A stretch of 64,000 nt of DNA, from contig NZ_CP015584.1 in the NCBI RefSeq assembly GCF_001941945.1, forward strand, positions 638,335 to 702,334. The letters run 5' to 3'. Origin of the DNA: Roseomonas gilardii. Lineage in GTDB: Bacteria; Pseudomonadota; Alphaproteobacteria; Acetobacterales; Acetobacteraceae. The position numbers were made by a program, and so were the translations under genes. The notes under the pieces were generated by a model. The model searched no databases, was not told where the DNA came from, and saw nothing but the letters and a program-made list of their open reading frames with translations. Positions 54,651 through 62,083 of the stretch are shown one piece after another (the first letter of the stretch is position 1; each line of letters opens with the position of its first letter).

Positions 54651-54846
54651 GATGGGCCTCGTGTCATGGCCACGCCGCGCGTCTTTCCGCGCCGCGTGAC
54701 CTGAACCGGCCGTGTCGTGTTTCCCCGTTCACCGAGACTGGAGCGGCCTGCTGGGATCATCAAGCGAGTTGATCTATCCCTGAGGCCCAGCTTTTCTTGT
54801 CCTCGCAATCGGCAGGACGTCACGATTCACGTTTTTATAGAGAAAC
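54651..54846. other. Host-prophage boundary region (possible attachment site)
   Basis: This 196-bp gap lies between the host binding-protein gene and the prophage integrase. No tRNA or tmRNA end was recognised, so the attachment core cannot be located without the other junction. It is AT-richer near the integrase (54828-54860), as often seen at att sites. Confidence 0.35.
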
Positions 54847-55875
54847 CTACTTCTTTGATTTCACTGACGTATTCTCGCGGTTTGCTTGGTTTGCATTTTC
54901 GCCAAATTCCAGCTTCAGGATGGCAGCCCTTGCAAGCTTCTCCTGGTCTGCGCTCCGCGTGTAGAGCTCGACCATGGAGAGCGTCTTGTGCCCGGTGATC
55001 GCTGCTATCTCGTGCGGGCTGCAGCCGGCGTCTGCGAGCCTTGCGGCGGCGGCTTTCCGCAGGCCATGGACGTTCAGCCCCTTCAACCCGATCCTGCTCA
55101 TTCTGGCGAGGAACAGGGCTGAAAGGGTGAGGGGGGCTATCGGCCTTCCGGCTGAGCTGGTCAGGATGAAGACCGATGTGGCCCCTGCCTTCCATTGGTC
55201 GAGTTCGGCCTTGAGCAACGGGTGAACGGGGATGATCAGCGGAACCTTGGTCTTCTTCTGCGTGAGCCTGATGCTCTTGCCGTCATAGGAAGACCACAGC
55301 ATCGCGCAGAGATCGGCGCGGCGTTGACCGGTGTACAGCGCGAGGATCGTTGCCCTGCGAAGATGTTCCGGCAACTTGGTCAGGGCCGCCTGAATGTCGC
55401 TATCAGACCAGGCTTGTAGATGCCCGCCAGGGAGCGCCTTGACCTGTATGATAGGGCTGGCATCGATCCAGTCCCGATCCCTGGCCCATGAAAACAAAGC
55501 CGAGCAGTTGCGTATGAAGGTGTTCGCCGCAGCCGGACCGCTGGTTACCGCGATGGCGTCTCGGATGGTCAGTAGCTGTCGCCGCCGGACCTGAGACACC
55601 TGCAGCTCTTCGATCTCCCCCAGATAGCCGAGATACCGGTTGTAGGTGTCCTTGGTGCTTTGTGCGAGGCGCTGGAATTGCGGGCTCCGGAAGTAGGCGG
55701 CCAGGAGGGCGGCGACGGTATCCGCCGCCTGCTGGGGCGCCTTCTCCTTCGGCAGCCTTGGCCCGTAGACGTACTCCTTAACCGTACCGTCGGCCAGTCG
55801 CTTGCGGACGACCCTTCGCTTTGGCTCGGGCGATGATCCTTTCTGCGGCGGCTTGGGCAAGGGCATCCGGGTCAT
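54847..55875 (-). CDS. int: Tyrosine-recombinase integrase
   Basis: A 342-residue phage integrase. A SAM-like N-terminal domain (QRLAQSTKDTYNRYLGYLG) comes before the catalytic domain. The catalytic residues are R in YTGQRRADL, HxxR in HGLRKAAA, H in TGHKTL and the nucleophile in ELYTRSAD. It sits at the boundary of the prophage and would catalyse integration and excision. The longest frame overlaps the excisionase-like gene by 98 bp, so a later start is possible. Confidence 0.92.
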   Translation of the reverse strand: MTRMPLPKPPQKGSSPEPKRRVVRKRLADGTVKEYVYGPRLPKEKAPQQAADTVAALLAAYFRSPQFQRLAQSTKDTYNRYLGYLGEIEELQVSQVRRRQLLTIRDAIAVTSGPAAANTFIRNCSALFSWARDRDWIDASPIIQVKALPGGHLQAWSDSDIQAALTKLPEHLRRATILALYTGQRRADLCAMLWSSYDGKSIRLTQKKTKVPLIIPVHPLLKAELDQWKAGATSVFILTSSAGRPIAPLTLSALFLARMSRIGLKGLNVHGLRKAAAARLADAGCSPHEIAAITGHKTLSMVELYTRSADQEKLARAAILKLEFGENANQANRENTSVKSKK

Positions 55876-56086
55876 TGGCTGGTTTTTGAGACGTTACCTT
55901 GGCTCCGAAGGTGGCGTCCAGAGCCTCGCGATCCCACCGGGGGCTCTTCGGTCCCAGGTGGTAGGACGGAACCGGCAGGAGCCCCCGCTTGACCAGCCGG
56001 GCTAGTTCGCTCGGCTGGAGGGACAGGTGGAGGGCGGCGGCCTCCCGGTCGAGCCAGCGCGGAAGGGCTAGATCACCCATCGCCAT
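55778..56086 (-). CDS. Excisionase-like / AlpA-type DNA-binding protein
   Basis: A 102-residue protein. The first 55 residues form a winged-helix-like MerR/AlpA domain (PRWLDREAAALHLSLQPSEL, then VKRGLLPVPSYHLGPKSPRW). A basic tail follows (IIARAKAKGRPQATGRRYG). Such proteins bend DNA for excision or regulate integrase. Its end overlaps the integrase start by 98 bases and its start overlaps the HNH-like gene by 14 bases. Confidence 0.7.
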   Translation of the reverse strand: MAMGDLALPRWLDREAAALHLSLQPSELARLVKRGLLPVPSYHLGPKSPRWDREALDATFGAKVTSQKPANDPDALAQAAAERIIARAKAKGRPQATGRRYG

Positions 56087-56501
56087 GCCTCTTCCGATAA
56101 GCCGCTTCGACTAGCGTCCAGAAGACTTCATCGCCCCAATCCGCTAGAGCCAGATTGGCTGCCCAGCAGACCAGCCGCATGTTGCCCTTCACATAGCCCT
56201 TGGTGGCATCGATCCGGTCAACGGTCGGCACCCATGGCCTCGTTCTGCACTCCCCCACGACGGCATCGCTGAACGGAATTCCGGTGATCTGGCACCTGCC
56301 ATCCGCCTTCTCGACCAGAGCATCGATCTCCTCCAGATCGAACGGGTCGCCTCGTCTTACCGCTCTCTGGTAGGCGGCAAACAGAGCGGCGCCCATCATG
56401 CTTTTGGTAGCCTGCCGTGGGCGCGGCTCCTTCTTTCGACGCTTCCTGGGCTCGCCTCGCCAATTCAGGTCAGCGGTCTGGTCCATCACCGGATCACTCA
56501 C
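56073..56501 (-). CDS. HNH-like phage protein
   Basis: A 142-residue basic protein. It contains GRCQITGIPFSD then PTVDRIDATKGYVKGNMRLV and a CWAANLA tail. This is the pattern of a phage HNH-like group in which VDRID replaces the usual histidine-bearing strand. Activity as a nuclease is therefore uncertain. I place the start at the GTG at 56501, which has GGAGGT upstream and overlaps the preceding stop; the ATG at 56486 is an alternative. Confidence 0.6.
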   Translation of the reverse strand: MSDPVMDQTADLNWRGEPRKRRKKEPRPRQATKSMMGAALFAAYQRAVRRGDPFDLEEIDALVEKADGRCQITGIPFSDAVVGECRTRPWVPTVDRIDATKGYVKGNMRLVCWAANLALADWGDEVFWTLVEAAYRKRHGDG

Positions 56502-56736
56502 CCCCACCTCCATCCCCCTCGCCGGGCGGCGGGGGGAGGGCGTCGAGGGGGAGCCAGTACTGCGGATCGCTGTCCGGGGCACAGTCCCACCAGCCGAACT
56601 CCTGCGACCAGCAGTCGGTCCAGATGGCGGGGTGATCGTCGCCGGGCCACATCTCGTACAGGAGGACAACGGTGCCGTCGCGAGGGCACGTCGCGATCTC
56701 CCGCCACACCGCGGGCTGGTCGGGGGTGGGGGTCAT
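56494..56736 (-). CDS. Small DUF551-like phage protein
   Basis: An 80-residue protein rich in tryptophan, with WREIATCPRDGTVVLLYEMW and a late YWLPLDALPPPP. This matches the DUF551-type pattern of W..I...P.DG..VL and W.PLP. Function is unknown. It lies in the chain of overlapping small prophage genes; its start overlaps the previous stop by four bases. Confidence 0.65.
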   Translation of the reverse strand: MTPTPDQPAVWREIATCPRDGTVVLLYEMWPGDDHPAIWTDCWSQEFGWWDCAPDSDPQYWLPLDALPPPPGEGDGGGGE

Positions 56737-56942
56737 GCTGCGTCCTCGTCTTCTCTGATGATGATGCGGACATGCGTTAGGTCACCCCACACGGCGGCAG
56801 AATAAACGCTACGCAGCCAGTAGAGGACGGCCTTGCGATGGGTCGCGCGGCCTTCATGCGCATGTTCCCGGCAGTAGCTTTCCAGCAGCCCTTGAGCATG
56901 ACTGATCAGCGCAGGCCGGGCGGAGTTGATCGTTACCTTCAT
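56733..56942 (-). CDS. Small phage protein, 69 residues
   Basis: The protein begins MKVTINSARPALISHAQGLL and contains a helical segment ATHRKAVLYWLRSVYSAA. It ends acidic (IIREDEDAA). No family was recognised. The ATG at 56942 overlaps the upstream stop (ATGA), which fixes the start; the longer open frame here is not used. Confidence 0.6.
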   Translation of the reverse strand: MKVTINSARPALISHAQGLLESYCREHAHEGRATHRKAVLYWLRSVYSAAVWGDLTHVRIIIREDEDAA

Positions 56943-57226
56943 GGGGCATCTCCGAAGCTGAAAGCGGCTTGCCCCGTCGGTATCCTGGCCGCCAGCGTGT
57001 CGAGATGATCCCACCACAGGTCGGGCTCTTGATCCGCGCTGGTACCGAGCCGAGCATGAGTGTCGTGCCACCGCGCGAGCATCCAGGCATCCCAGGCCGG
57101 GCACTTGCCCTTGCTGTTGATGAGCGACTTCGCCGGGACACCGATCTCCATCGCATAGGCAAAGAACGCCGGGTTCAGATCGCCGGCATGCTTGCATAGC
57201 CATTTACCGGTCAGCATCACCACCAT
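56939..57226 (-). CDS. Hypothetical phage protein, 95 residues
   Basis: The protein has GKWLCKHAGDLNPAFFAYAM, then a KGKCPAWDAWMLARWHDTH segment with many tryptophans. I do not recognise a family. It is preceded by a GGCGGGGGG stretch that can serve as ribosome site for either ATG at 57226 or 57217. It overlaps the previous gene by 23 bases. Confidence 0.55.
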   Translation of the reverse strand: MVVMLTGKWLCKHAGDLNPAFFAYAMEIGVPAKSLINSKGKCPAWDAWMLARWHDTHARLGTSADQEPDLWWDHLDTLAARIPTGQAAFSFGDAP

Positions 57227-57500
57227 CCCCCCGCCTCAGCGCGGCGGCAACAGCGCGGCCGAGGTCGGACAGCCTCCAGCATTCGTTCCCGTAGGCGCTG
57301 CTGCTGTCGATCGGCCAGTCGCCGTCCGTGGTGCGGTAGCGTTCGAGCTGCCCAATGGCCCGAAGCGCCTCGCCCTGCGGCCATGAGTATGTCGTGTGAT
57401 CCCAGCCGCCTTCGGGATCGAGATGCAGCAGCACATCGCGCTGCGCCTGCGTGAGCCCAGCGACCACCCGCTCCACCTCCTCGCGCGTCGGCTCACCCAC
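57204..57500 (-). CDS. Hypothetical phage protein, 98 residues (GTG start)
   Basis: The protein reads VGEPTREEVERVVAGLTQAQ and later GWDHTTYSWPQGEALRAIGQ and WRLSDLGRAVAAAL. This looks like a small winged-helix-type fold with a closing LG-A/V motif. I use the GTG at 57500, which overlaps the preceding stop (GTGGGTGA). The longer ATG frame is antisense-like upstream. Confidence 0.55.
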   Translation of the reverse strand: MGEPTREEVERVVAGLTQAQRDVLLHLDPEGGWDHTTYSWPQGEALRAIGQLERYRTTDGDWPIDSSSAYGNECWRLSDLGRAVAAALRRGDGGDADR

Positions 57501-57729
57501 GGCGCTGCTCCTGGCTGGCGGCGAGGGCGCGGATAGCTTCGATGGCGTCCTCGAAGGCGATGCCGCGTTGATGGTATCGCGAGCAGGTATCGTGCAATCC
57601 CAGAACGTCCGCGCGATCACGCTTAGCGAAATGCCAATCACGCATCCGCTCAATTCGTTCAATGCAGGCGTCGAACGCTTGATCCCTCTCCGCGATCTCC
57701 CGCAGCGTCTGCGCGTCAGCGGCGGTCAT
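57493..57729 (-). CDS. Hypothetical phage protein, 78 residues
   Basis: A highly helical protein (ADAQTLREIAERDQAFDACI, then DRADVLGLHDTCSRYHQRG). The start at 57729 has GGGGGA at a normal distance; the ATG at 57735 is an alternative. No family is recognised. It overlaps the Cys-rich gene by 14 bases and the next gene by eight. Confidence 0.55.
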   Translation of the reverse strand: MTAADAQTLREIAERDQAFDACIERIERMRDWHFAKRDRADVLGLHDTCSRYHQRGIAFEDAIEAIRALAASQEQRRG

Positions 57730-57877
57730 CGTCATCCCCCGTATCAAGCGGGCAGTGACGCCCGGTCGCTTCCGGTTCGTTGTCCCGGATTTGCGGGCAA
57801 CGCTTCCAGTTGCACTCGCCATCTCTGCCGCCGTGGCAGTGCTGCGGCGCCTTCTTTGGCTTCTGCTCGTCAGCCAT
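57716..57877 (-). CDS. Cysteine-rich phage microprotein, 53 residues
   Basis: A short frame reads MADEQKPKKAPQHCHGGRDG, then ECNWKRCPQIRDNEPEATGR and HCPLDTGDDD. Four cysteines and three histidines suggest a small zinc-binding fold. The ordered motif and clean overlap with both neighbours support a real gene. Function is unknown; similar short C..WKxCPQ proteins are known from phages, to my recollection. Confidence 0.6.
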   Translation of the reverse strand: MADEQKPKKAPQHCHGGRDGECNWKRCPQIRDNEPEATGRHCPLDTGDDDDRR

Positions 57878-58190
57878 TGCCGGTGCCCTCCTGCGCGGCG
57901 CGGAGAGCCTTGAGGCAGTCGCACCAGCCGCTCATGTAGCCGCTGTCCCAGCCGACCATCACGTCGCCACCCTCGGCTAGATACGCTGGCATGTCGGGGA
58001 TGACAGGATCATCCGTCACCCGCTCCCCACCACCGCCATCCTGCGCGGCGAGCGCGGCGGTCAAAACAGCGCGCATCTCATCGCAGCTAATCGACCGGCC
58101 AAGGCGGTTCATCTCGCTGATAGCCGCCCACAACATGTCATGCGTTGCAGCCGCCTCGAACTTCGCGCGCTGCTTGTCGGTGGGGGTCAT
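57870..58190 (-). CDS. Hypothetical phage protein, 106 residues
   Basis: The protein reads MTPTDKQRAKFEAAATHDML, then CDEMRAVLTAALAAQ and a tail with GWDSGYMSGWCDCLKAL. No domain is recognised. It overlaps the HNH-AP2 gene stop by four bases (ATGA) and the Cys-rich gene by eight. The acidic, alanine-rich composition matches the other small genes of this arm. Confidence 0.55.
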   Translation of the reverse strand: MTPTDKQRAKFEAAATHDMLWAAISEMNRLGRSISCDEMRAVLTAALAAQDGGGGERVTDDPVIPDMPAYLAEGGDVMVGWDSGYMSGWCDCLKALRAAQEGTGNG

Positions 58191-58702
58191 GCTGGATCTC
58201 CTTGCCTTTCGTCGGGCTCAATTCTGTTGATCGCCGCATACTCCCCGAAGTGCGCTAGCGCTGACTTGTTGTAAGCCAAAGCGGCGTCTATCTCTCGTCG
58301 GAAGTCACCAAGAGCAATCAGCTTTCCATTGACCTTGATCCTCCCTCGCCAAACTTGATCACGTTGGACGAAATAGACGCCCTTGAACCGCGAACTTGTG
58401 CCGATCTGCTTACGCGAATTTGCTGCGTTCTGGCTCACAGTCACTAACCGAAGATTGCATCGCCTGTTGTCCAAGCCGTTGCCGTTAATATGATCAACAA
58501 CGAACCCAGTGGGCGGCTTTCCTATAATGAGGTGATGAAGGAAGATGGTTGAGCCGGGCCTATAACTGGCTTTCGGTAGGTTGGCTTGGGCGTATGAATT
58601 GCACTGGTCACGGTTCAAACGCCACGTGAAGGTGGATACGGCTTCCCAATCGGCTTCATCGACAATGGTAATGCCGCGTTGGTTTGAGAGAACGATCTCC
58701 AT
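58187..58702 (-). CDS. HNH endonuclease with AP2 DNA-binding domain (homing type)
   Basis: A 171-residue protein. The HNH module (residues 55-100) has FLHHLIIGKPPTGFVVDHIN, then NGLDNRRCNLRLVTVSQNA. It is followed by an AP2 domain (RFKGVYFVQRDQVWRGRIKV, then IALGDFRREIDAALAYNKSA). This order is typical of free-standing homing endonucleases in phages. Its base composition is AT-richer than that of flanking genes, which supports separate arrival. It could cut an empty allele of a related phage. Confidence 0.9.
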   Translation of the reverse strand: MEIVLSNQRGITIVDEADWEAVSTFTWRLNRDQCNSYAQANLPKASYRPGSTIFLHHLIIGKPPTGFVVDHINGNGLDNRRCNLRLVTVSQNAANSRKQIGTSSRFKGVYFVQRDQVWRGRIKVNGKLIALGDFRREIDAALAYNKSALAHFGEYAAINRIEPDERQGDPA

Positions 58703-58705
58703 CGC

Positions 58706-59383
58706 TTACCCCTCCCCCTTCTCGCTGCGGGCCAGGGCGCGGATGCGGGATGCCGCTCTACGCAACACGGCACCGCCCACAGTTGACCCACAGGCAGCGT
58801 TGTCGATGCTGTCAGCCTCCCTATCCAACCACTGCGCCGCCGGCTCGTGCCATGGCGGGGATTGCGCGGGCGGGGTGGCGAGGGCGGCGGCCGTCGCAGC
58901 AGCTTCCATGGCCGCATCGACGTGCATGTCTGCGTCTTCTTCGTTGACGAAATAACCGCTGTGATGGTCCTGTGGAACTGCAATGGCCGGAACACCTGGA
59001 CCGGGCCATGAGGGGCCGCCGTCATTTCGGATCGCAACGGCGCGCAGGTGCCGATACCGCGCGGCGTCACGTTCTATTGCCTCCCGCTCCCCCGCCGCCG
59101 TGCTGGGCGCGGTGGGGGCGGCATCCTCTCGATGCCATAGCCAGAGCAGCGCAGCATGTCCGAGATTGAACAGAACCTCGCGTTCGCGTAGCTGCCGCTG
59201 CTTGATAGCCTTTGCGCTCCCCATGAAAGGCTTCCGCAGATCGCGATACTCGGCACTCAGGCGCGCTAGTTCTGCATCCGCCGCCTGTGGCGTGCCCATG
59301 AGTGCGCGATCAAACGAAGGCCCATAACGTTCGTCGTCGCTCTGCTCCACCGCCTGCTGCCCGCTGGGGGTCTGGGGGGTCAT
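58706..59383 (-). CDS. Hypothetical phage protein, 225 residues
   Basis: The protein starts MTPQTPSGQQAVEQSDDERY and contains ELARLSAEYRDLRKPFMGSA and a charged alanine-rich remainder. Late on there is HSGYFVNEEDADMHVDAAME and RRAASRIRALARSEKGEG. It resembles mixed phage hypothetical proteins with short reused modules. The ATG at 59383 overlaps the previous stop by four bases. Confidence 0.55.
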   Translation of the reverse strand: MTPQTPSGQQAVEQSDDERYGPSFDRALMGTPQAADAELARLSAEYRDLRKPFMGSAKAIKQRQLREREVLFNLGHAALLWLWHREDAAPTAPSTAAGEREAIERDAARYRHLRAVAIRNDGGPSWPGPGVPAIAVPQDHHSGYFVNEEDADMHVDAAMEAAATAAALATPPAQSPPWHEPAAQWLDREADSIDNAACGSTVGGAVLRRAASRIRALARSEKGEG

Positions 59384-59721
59384 GGCGCCTGCTCCTGCAC
59401 GGCGGCGCGGGCGAGGGCGGCGTTGATGCGTTCCAGCAACGCGTCCTCGGCACAATAGCCTAGCGTCATGTGGTTCAGAGCATCCCTCAGAGCCTCCACC
59501 AGCGCCGCATTCACCTCGCGGAGGTGGGTCGCCTGCTCGCCCTGGTTCATCAGGAGGGCAACGGTCTCTGCCGCATCCTCGCCCACGTATTCGAGCATCT
59601 TGCAGACCGGGAAGCCCAGGCTGAACGACGTGCTGCCGTCAGGCTCGTCGTGCTGAACCGGCGCTTTGTAGACCAATCCATCACGCGCGTAGTAGCGGCC
59701 GTCCGTGTGCTCACTCGCCAT
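59380..59721 (-). CDS. Hypothetical phage protein, 113 residues
   Basis: The protein starts MASEHTDGRYYARDGLVYKA and ends with helices NAALVEALRDALNHMTLGYC and LLERINAALARAAVQEQAP. The ATG at 59721 overlaps the preceding gene by 11 bases, fixing the start. No family is recognised. Confidence 0.55.
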   Translation of the reverse strand: MASEHTDGRYYARDGLVYKAPVQHDEPDGSTSFSLGFPVCKMLEYVGEDAAETVALLMNQGEQATHLREVNAALVEALRDALNHMTLGYCAEDALLERINAALARAAVQEQAP

Positions 59722-60106
59722 CGCCGGTCTCCTGGGGGTGGGTGGTGGCAGCGACGGCGCGGAGGGCATCGAGTGCGTCGCAGCCGCCATGCCGTCGGAT
59801 CACATCCATGATCTTGGATGCTGGGACGAAGCCAAATACGTTCTGCGTATCTGGCGTTGGGCCATCTCTCCATTCACGCCAGCTCCGCACCGGAGCTGTT
59901 GGAAAGCCGCACTCAAATTCGGTCCAGAATTCAGGCCCATCCTCGCGCGGCGTGCAGTAATGATACCTGCTCGCCTGAATGCTGACGCCAAAGCCATCGC
60001 GACATTTGATCTTAGGCGCTAAGCCGAGCGTTTCGTCCTGGTTCTCCTTGATGTACGCGGAGAGAACCTGCGCATCTTGATCCCGCAGCCTCTTCGAGTC
60101 AGTCAT
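59711..60106 (-). CDS. Hypothetical phage protein, 131 residues
   Basis: The protein reads KRLRDQDAQVLSAYIKENQD, then FWTEFECGFPTAPVRSWREW and MDVIRRHGGCDALDALRAVA. It may be a phage adaptor or hypothetical protein; I do not recognise it. It overlaps the recT stop by eight bases. Confidence 0.5.
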   Translation of the reverse strand: MTDSKRLRDQDAQVLSAYIKENQDETLGLAPKIKCRDGFGVSIQASRYHYCTPREDGPEFWTEFECGFPTAPVRSWREWRDGPTPDTQNVFGFVPASKIMDVIRRHGGCDALDALRAVAATTHPQETGDGE

Positions 60107-60986
60107 GGGTTGTGCCTCCCGTGCTCTCCACGGCGGCCAGCGCGTCGGCGCGGTCCACCACGGCGGACATCATCTGCTCCCACATCTCTGCCGGCGCCGC
60201 GGCCTGGTGCTCCCGCATCGCCGTGGACCACTGCTCGACCCGCTCGTAGGTGTCGAGTGCGGTCAGGGCGCGCTCGACGGCCTTGAGCCAGGACGACTGG
60301 CGCACGGCCTTGACGGCACCGTCCGGGGCGACGATCGGCAGGGACGGCTCTCGCTGCTGCTGAACGTGCTCCAGGAGGCCGCCGGCCTGCGTGGGGCGGG
60401 ACGGCTGCGGGGCGCGGTCCACGACGGAGGCGGGCACGTCGCGGGGCTCGGCCGGTGTGTCGCGGGCTTCCTCGGTGGTGATGACGCCGCGCAGGGCGTC
60501 CGGGAACACGTCGCGCAGGGCAAAGCCACGGGCGCGGAGCTGGAGCATTCGCTGCGGATACTGTGTCCACGGCCCAGCCTTGCCCCATAGGCCCGCCTTC
60601 TTCGCGTCGTCCACCGAGAAGGTCCGGCGCTGGGGCTCCTCGCCGCGGCGAGTGACCTCGCACCAGCCGGTACGGGCGTCGCCTTCGCCGTCCACGCCCT
60701 CGCGGACGCTGACGCAAGCCGGGTGACCACGCACCAGGGCCAGGGCAGCGTCGCCCCAGATCGTCGGGCGACCGTTCACAACGGCAATTCCCTGGAGCGC
60801 CTGGAGCGCGCCGAGACCGATCTCCGATCCCCAGACGATGGCGACCATGATGTTGCTGGGGTTCCGCTGGAAGTCTTTCGGGACCAGCGTACTGGCCGCG
60901 AGCATCTCCGCGAGCTGCATAGCTTCGGCCATGGTGCCTGGCGTCAGGCTCAGGCTGCTGTTGCGGGTGGTGGTCAGGGCGTTCAT
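60099..60986 (-). CDS. RecT-family single-strand annealing protein
   Basis: A 295-residue protein with the RecT signature: MAEAMQLAEMLAASTLVPKD, VAIVWGSEIGLGALQALQGI and NGRPTIWGDAALALVRGH, followed by GPWTQYPQRMLQLRARGFAL. Phage RecT proteins anneal complementary strands during recombination-dependent replication. The low-complexity alanine-rich C-terminal half is longer than usual. It starts at 60986, overlapping the Gp157-like stop. A RecE-type exonuclease is not seen in the window. Confidence 0.9.
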   Translation of the reverse strand: MNALTTTRNSSLSLTPGTMAEAMQLAEMLAASTLVPKDFQRNPSNIMVAIVWGSEIGLGALQALQGIAVVNGRPTIWGDAALALVRGHPACVSVREGVDGEGDARTGWCEVTRRGEEPQRRTFSVDDAKKAGLWGKAGPWTQYPQRMLQLRARGFALRDVFPDALRGVITTEEARDTPAEPRDVPASVVDRAPQPSRPTQAGGLLEHVQQQREPSLPIVAPDGAVKAVRQSSWLKAVERALTALDTYERVEQWSTAMREHQAAAPAEMWEQMMSAVVDRADALAAVESTGGTTHD

Positions 60987-61498
60987 GCCTTCACGGGCTC
61001 CTTGACCCGCACGGAAAGCACCGCGCGGCTGTTGTTCAGACTGGCGCCGCTGACGGCACCCTTGGCGAGCGCCGCTGCGATGGCGCGCTTGTCGGGCTCG
61101 CGCTTGATCCGGCACATCTCGTCCGGCAGCGCGTCCGGGTCGGTGACGACCACGCTGGGGCGGCCCTCGCGCAGCTCCGCGATGTGGTGGCCGCTGACGA
61201 CCGCCGGGCATCCCGTCTCGGACAGAGCTTCCTCCAGCGCTGCCCGCAGCGTGTCCCGCATGGTCTCGGCATCGCGGCGGGCCGTGACGGCGGCCTGCTC
61301 CGCGCTCTTGCACAGCGCCACGTCATCATCGGCCGCGACCACCGCGGACAGCATGCGGCTCATCGCGGCATCCATGTCCGGCGTGCCCTGTAGGTCGTCC
61401 AGGGTGGCGAACAGCGCGTCCGAAGTCTGGTGCCGAAGCAGGACCGTGGATGCCACGTCCCGCAGCCGCTCCCGGATCGTGTCGGAGAAGCGGCTCAC
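60983..61498 (-). CDS. Gp157-like phage protein (GTG start)
   Basis: A 171-residue, largely helical protein. The C-terminal part, MCRIKREPDKRAIAAALAKG then AVSGASLNNSRAVLSVRVKE, resembles the siphovirus Gp157 family linked to phage recombination genes. The start is a GTG at 61498 overlapping the upstream stop (GTGA). The longer open frame is not used. Its position directly before recT fits a recombination module. Confidence 0.65.
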   Translation of the reverse strand: MSRFSDTIRERLRDVASTVLLRHQTSDALFATLDDLQGTPDMDAAMSRMLSAVVAADDDVALCKSAEQAAVTARRDAETMRDTLRAALEEALSETGCPAVVSGHHIAELREGRPSVVVTDPDALPDEMCRIKREPDKRAIAAALAKGAVSGASLNNSRAVLSVRVKEPVKA

Positions 61499-61665
61499 AG
61501 CACCCACACCTGGACCAAACCCCAGATCAGCAGGGCCCACATCAGCAGCCCGGCGGGGATCGCGTGCGCCAGGCCGCGCCAGACGTTGCCGGGAGGAACG
61601 CTGTTCGTCGCGGCGTAGGCGGTGGCCTGCTGCCAGCAGGTCGGGCGGATGATTTGCGCGCTCAT
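61495..61665 (-). CDS. Small phage membrane protein, 56 residues
   Basis: The protein starts MSAQIIRPTCWQQATAYAAT and ends in one hydrophobic helix, GLLMWALLIWGLVQVWVL. It is likely a single-pass inner-membrane protein, C-terminal end in the membrane. It starts one base inside the upstream stop and its stop overlaps the next GTG. Holin-like or superinfection-related roles are possible but not shown. Confidence 0.6.
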   Translation of the reverse strand: MSAQIIRPTCWQQATAYAATNSVPPGNVWRGLAHAIPAGLLMWALLIWGLVQVWVL

Positions 61666-61841
61666 CAGTGCATGCTCCTGAGCTTCTTGTTGATCTCGGC
61701 TTCGGCGGCCCGGATGCGCTGCTGGGCAGCGGCGCGCGAGCGAGGGTCATTGGAGTGACGCAGCAGGAACTCGTTCGCGAGGATGCGATCCTGGAGTGCG
61801 TCGATGCTTGGGCTGTCGTCGGTTTCGCTGTCTCCGGTCAT
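61665..61841 (-). CDS. Small coiled phage protein, 58 residues
   Basis: The protein reads MTGDSETDDSPSIDALQDRI, then ANEFLLRHSNDPRSRAAAQQ and a basic end KKLRSMH. It is an amphipathic helix with high charge. No family is recognised. Overlaps at both ends (ATGA before, TGATG after) support it. Confidence 0.55.
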   Translation of the reverse strand: MTGDSETDDSPSIDALQDRILANEFLLRHSNDPRSRAAAQQRIRAAEAEINKKLRSMH

Positions 61842-62083
61842 GTCGGATCAGCCCTCCGCTCGACCGCCCGCTGGTAGCCGACGTCCACGCGCGCGGCCCA
61901 TGCTGCGTCCGGGTCCGCTTCGGTCAGTGCCTCGATCTCGTCCTGGCCCTGCTGCAGCTGCACTGCGAGGCCCGGCAGCTTGGCGAAGTACAGGTGGCGG
62001 ATGACGTCCTTTGCCCGTGCCGCCTGCTCCTCAAGCGCGTCGAGGTAGGCTTTGGAGACGGTGACTTGGTTGAACGGTGCCAT
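61838..62083 (-). CDS. Hypothetical phage protein, 81 residues
   Basis: The protein reads MAPFNQVTVSKAYLDALEEQ, then DVIRHLYFAKLPGLAVQLQQ and ends RAVERRADPT. It is helical and coupled to both neighbours. Unrecognised. Confidence 0.55.
   Translation of the reverse strand: MAPFNQVTVSKAYLDALEEQAARAKDVIRHLYFAKLPGLAVQLQQGQDEIEALTEADPDAAWAARVDVGYQRAVERRADPT

Noticed and set aside
54651..54846. tRNA gene as the prophage attachment site
   Set aside because: No cloverleaf-like sequence could be found in the gap next to the integrase.
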